Shown here piece by piece: positions 62,938-64,000 of a stretch of 64,000 nt of DNA; positions within the stretch are counted from its first letter, which is position 1, and the number at the start of each line of letters is the position of its first letter. The position numbers and the translations under genes are program-made. Source of the stretch: Sphingobium sp. 15-1 (GTDB taxonomy: Bacteria; Pseudomonadota; Alphaproteobacteria; Sphingomonadales; Sphingomonadaceae); assembly GCF_013375535.1 (NCBI RefSeq), contig NZ_JABXJG010000001.1, positions 2,956,001 to 3,020,000 of the forward strand, written 5' to 3'. Below the pieces are notes generated by a model. It saw only the letters and a program-made list of their open reading frames with translations. It was not told where the DNA came from and ran no database searches.

Positions 62938-63195
62938 CTATTCGGCTGACGGATCGACCGCAGGCATTTCCGGTTCCGGCGGCGGCATGGTGATGACGCC
63001 AAGGCCGATCTTGTGAGCGACGCCGCGCGCCACTTCCGCGACGCGCTCCTTCGTCGCCGCCTTGTCATAGCTTCCGTCATCTTTCAGCACGGCATTAACG
63101 CGGCGTTCGTGCTTGATGTCGCCGCTGGTGAAAGTGACGGGGACGCTGCGGCTTTCGCTGTCAAATGCGCCGATTTTGGTGGTCAGTTCGGTCAT
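62938..63195 (-). CDS. Phage protein of unknown function, tail region
   Basis: 85 residues: MTELTTKIGAFDSESRSVPV, VTFTSGDIKHERRVNAVLKD, ending in a Pro/Glu tail (PPPEPEMPAVDPSAE). It has the look of small phage structural or fibre-associated proteins. It follows the assembly gene by 14 bases. Confidence 0.7.
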   Translation of the reverse strand: MTELTTKIGAFDSESRSVPVTFTSGDIKHERRVNAVLKDDGSYDKAATKERVAEVARGVAHKIGLGVITMPPPEPEMPAVDPSAE

Positions 63196-63209
63196 GGATC
63201 AATCCTCGC

Positions 63210-63596
63210 TTAGATGGTTGGGGCGATAGGCCAGTCGATAGCCGTCAGGTCAGCGACAGTTTCAGGGAGGTCTCGCAGCGCTTGGCGATATTGCCGCCAC
63301 TCCGCACGCTGTTCATCGGTCAGGCTGACGTCGGGCATCTGGGTATGATCGCAGTCCGCGAGGAGGCCATTACGGCGCTGGCGGAGAGCGGCTAGAAGCT
63401 GGGCATCGGTTGGCGGCGGCGGCGCGATCGTCATCGGCATTCCGTCCCCATCGGCGACTATGATCCTGCCGGTCGCTTGCTCATCCATCATCTGGCGGTG
63501 CAGGTCGGCGGATATCGCTACTGCATCAGCGGGCAGGGCGGAGTGGATAGCGTCGTCAAAGAAGGCGATATCGCCGGGGCTGAAATAGAGGCACAT
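63210..63596 (-). CDS. Phage tail fibre assembly-like protein
   Basis: 128 residues. The central block DGMPMTIAPPPPTDAQLLAA, ALRQRRNGLLADCDHTQMPD, WRQYRQALRDLPETV resembles the C-terminal part of tail fibre assembly chaperones (Tfa/gp38 type). It sits immediately downstream of the fibre gene, as such chaperones do. Confidence 0.8.
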   Translation of the reverse strand: MCLYFSPGDIAFFDDAIHSALPADAVAISADLHRQMMDEQATGRIIVADGDGMPMTIAPPPPTDAQLLAALRQRRNGLLADCDHTQMPDVSLTDEQRAEWRQYRQALRDLPETVADLTAIDWPIAPTI

Positions 63597-63607
63597 GCGG
63601 AGTTTCC

Positions 63608-64000
63608 TTATCGGCCAATGGCATAAATGCGGCAGTAGGTCGGGCGGTCAGCATCATTGTCCGAACGAGCGCGCATGACGGTGCAGCCGCTGGTCGTTGG
63701 GTCGCCAACCAATTGATACCATGTGTCAGCTTCCACGCTGGCGATGTCGACACGCGTTGTTAGCTGTACATCCAACACCGCATTCGGGAACTGAATAGGA
63801 AAGGTTGCGGACGCCGTGGTTTCAACATTCTGCTGCGATGCAGTCGTACACCACTGCATGATCATGCCGTTCGGGAGCCTTTGATAACCCGCAGCCGACA
63901 AATTGTTGGCGAAATCGGCATATTTCGCCAAGTCGCTGGCTTGGTAGCCGTCGACCATATCGGCATCCAGACCGGAGCCGCTGCCGTCATTGTCGGGGCC
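63608..64000 (-). CDS. Phage tail fibre protein, C-terminal part (cut by window edge)
   Basis: The frame is open to the window end; the visible 130 codons begin GPDNDGSGSGLDADMVDGYQ, a collar/fibre repeat type (GLDADxVDGxQ). The C-terminus is a receptor-binding-like domain with LPNGMIMQWCTT and TFPIQFPNAVLDVQLT, as in gp53-like fibre ends. The N-terminal part lies to the right. It recognises the host surface. Confidence 0.85.
   Translation of the reverse strand, partial: GPDNDGSGSGLDADMVDGYQASDLAKYADFANNLSAAGYQRLPNGMIMQWCTTASQQNVETTASATFPIQFPNAVLDVQLTTRVDIASVEADTWYQLVGDPTTSGCTVMRARSDNDADRPTYCRIYAIGR

Overview
The window looks like a chromosomal segment of a Sphingomonadaceae alphaproteobacterium, probably Sphingobium or a close relative. 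The clues are high GC, an aa3 cytochrome oxidase operon with ctaB, ctaG, DUF983 and SURF1, a crtZ-type carotenoid hydroxylase, a TorF-type porin, a Caulobacter/sphingomonad-style TonB-dependent receptor, DUF1489, and dispersed palindromes with the core GTTCCTGC...GCAGGAAC. Genus is an inference; no 16S gene is present.

Positions 1-41,000 are core chromosome. In order they hold: a cyclophilin fragment; mgtE; DUF1489; a DNA-repair group (UdgX fusion, hemerythrin-like protein, small membrane protein, radical SAM partner); a class II aldolase; rpsU; an FKBP isomerase. A minus-strand operon pyrE-pdxJ-acpS-lepB follows, ending in an AI-2E-type permease gene that an IS630-family element has split. 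Next comes the oxidase block coxB-coxA-ctaB-(coxF-like)-ctaG-coxC, then DUF983-SURF1-thrC-methyltransferase, crtZ, TorF, and an overlapping sulfur/mechanosensitive unit (sseA-metC-mscS). After these are a Pro-rich secreted protein, queF, an M1 aminopeptidase, a CoA-transferase, a divergent phytase/TonB-receptor pair with Pho-box-like sites between them, an OPT transporter, an SGNH hydrolase and hspQ.

From the tRNA-Ser(CGA) gene at 41,043-41,132 to the window end lies a P2-like (Myoviridae-type) prophage inserted beside the tRNA. A tyrosine integrase reads away from the tRNA. The early genes run leftward from a YdaS/Cro-like gene (50,796) through an Ogr-type zinc finger, a primase-helicase, an FtsK-gamma/GapR fusion and a C5 methyltransferase to an AlpA-like protein. 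The CI-like repressor is divergent from cro across an array of TCTATAGA operators. Right behind the repressor, on the same strand, sit two AT-richer genes forming a Septu-like (PtuA/PtuB) anti-phage pair, placed to be expressed in the lysogen. Convergent to them are the tail genes V-W-FI-FII-E/E'-T-U-D, including an intact TTTTTTG slippery site that would make the E+E' fusion as in P2. Upstream of V are three small cargo genes (one lipoprotein, two membrane proteins), a Dam-type methylase, a tail-fibre assembly protein and the 3' end of a tail fibre. Capsid, packaging, lysis and baseplate J/I genes, and the right attachment site, are not in the window.

Strongest leads for follow-up: the prophage Septu pair, the E/E' frameshift, the FtsK-gamma/GapR fusion, the repressor operator array, the internally repetitive C5 methyltransferase, and the phytase/TonB-receptor pair with candidate Pho boxes.
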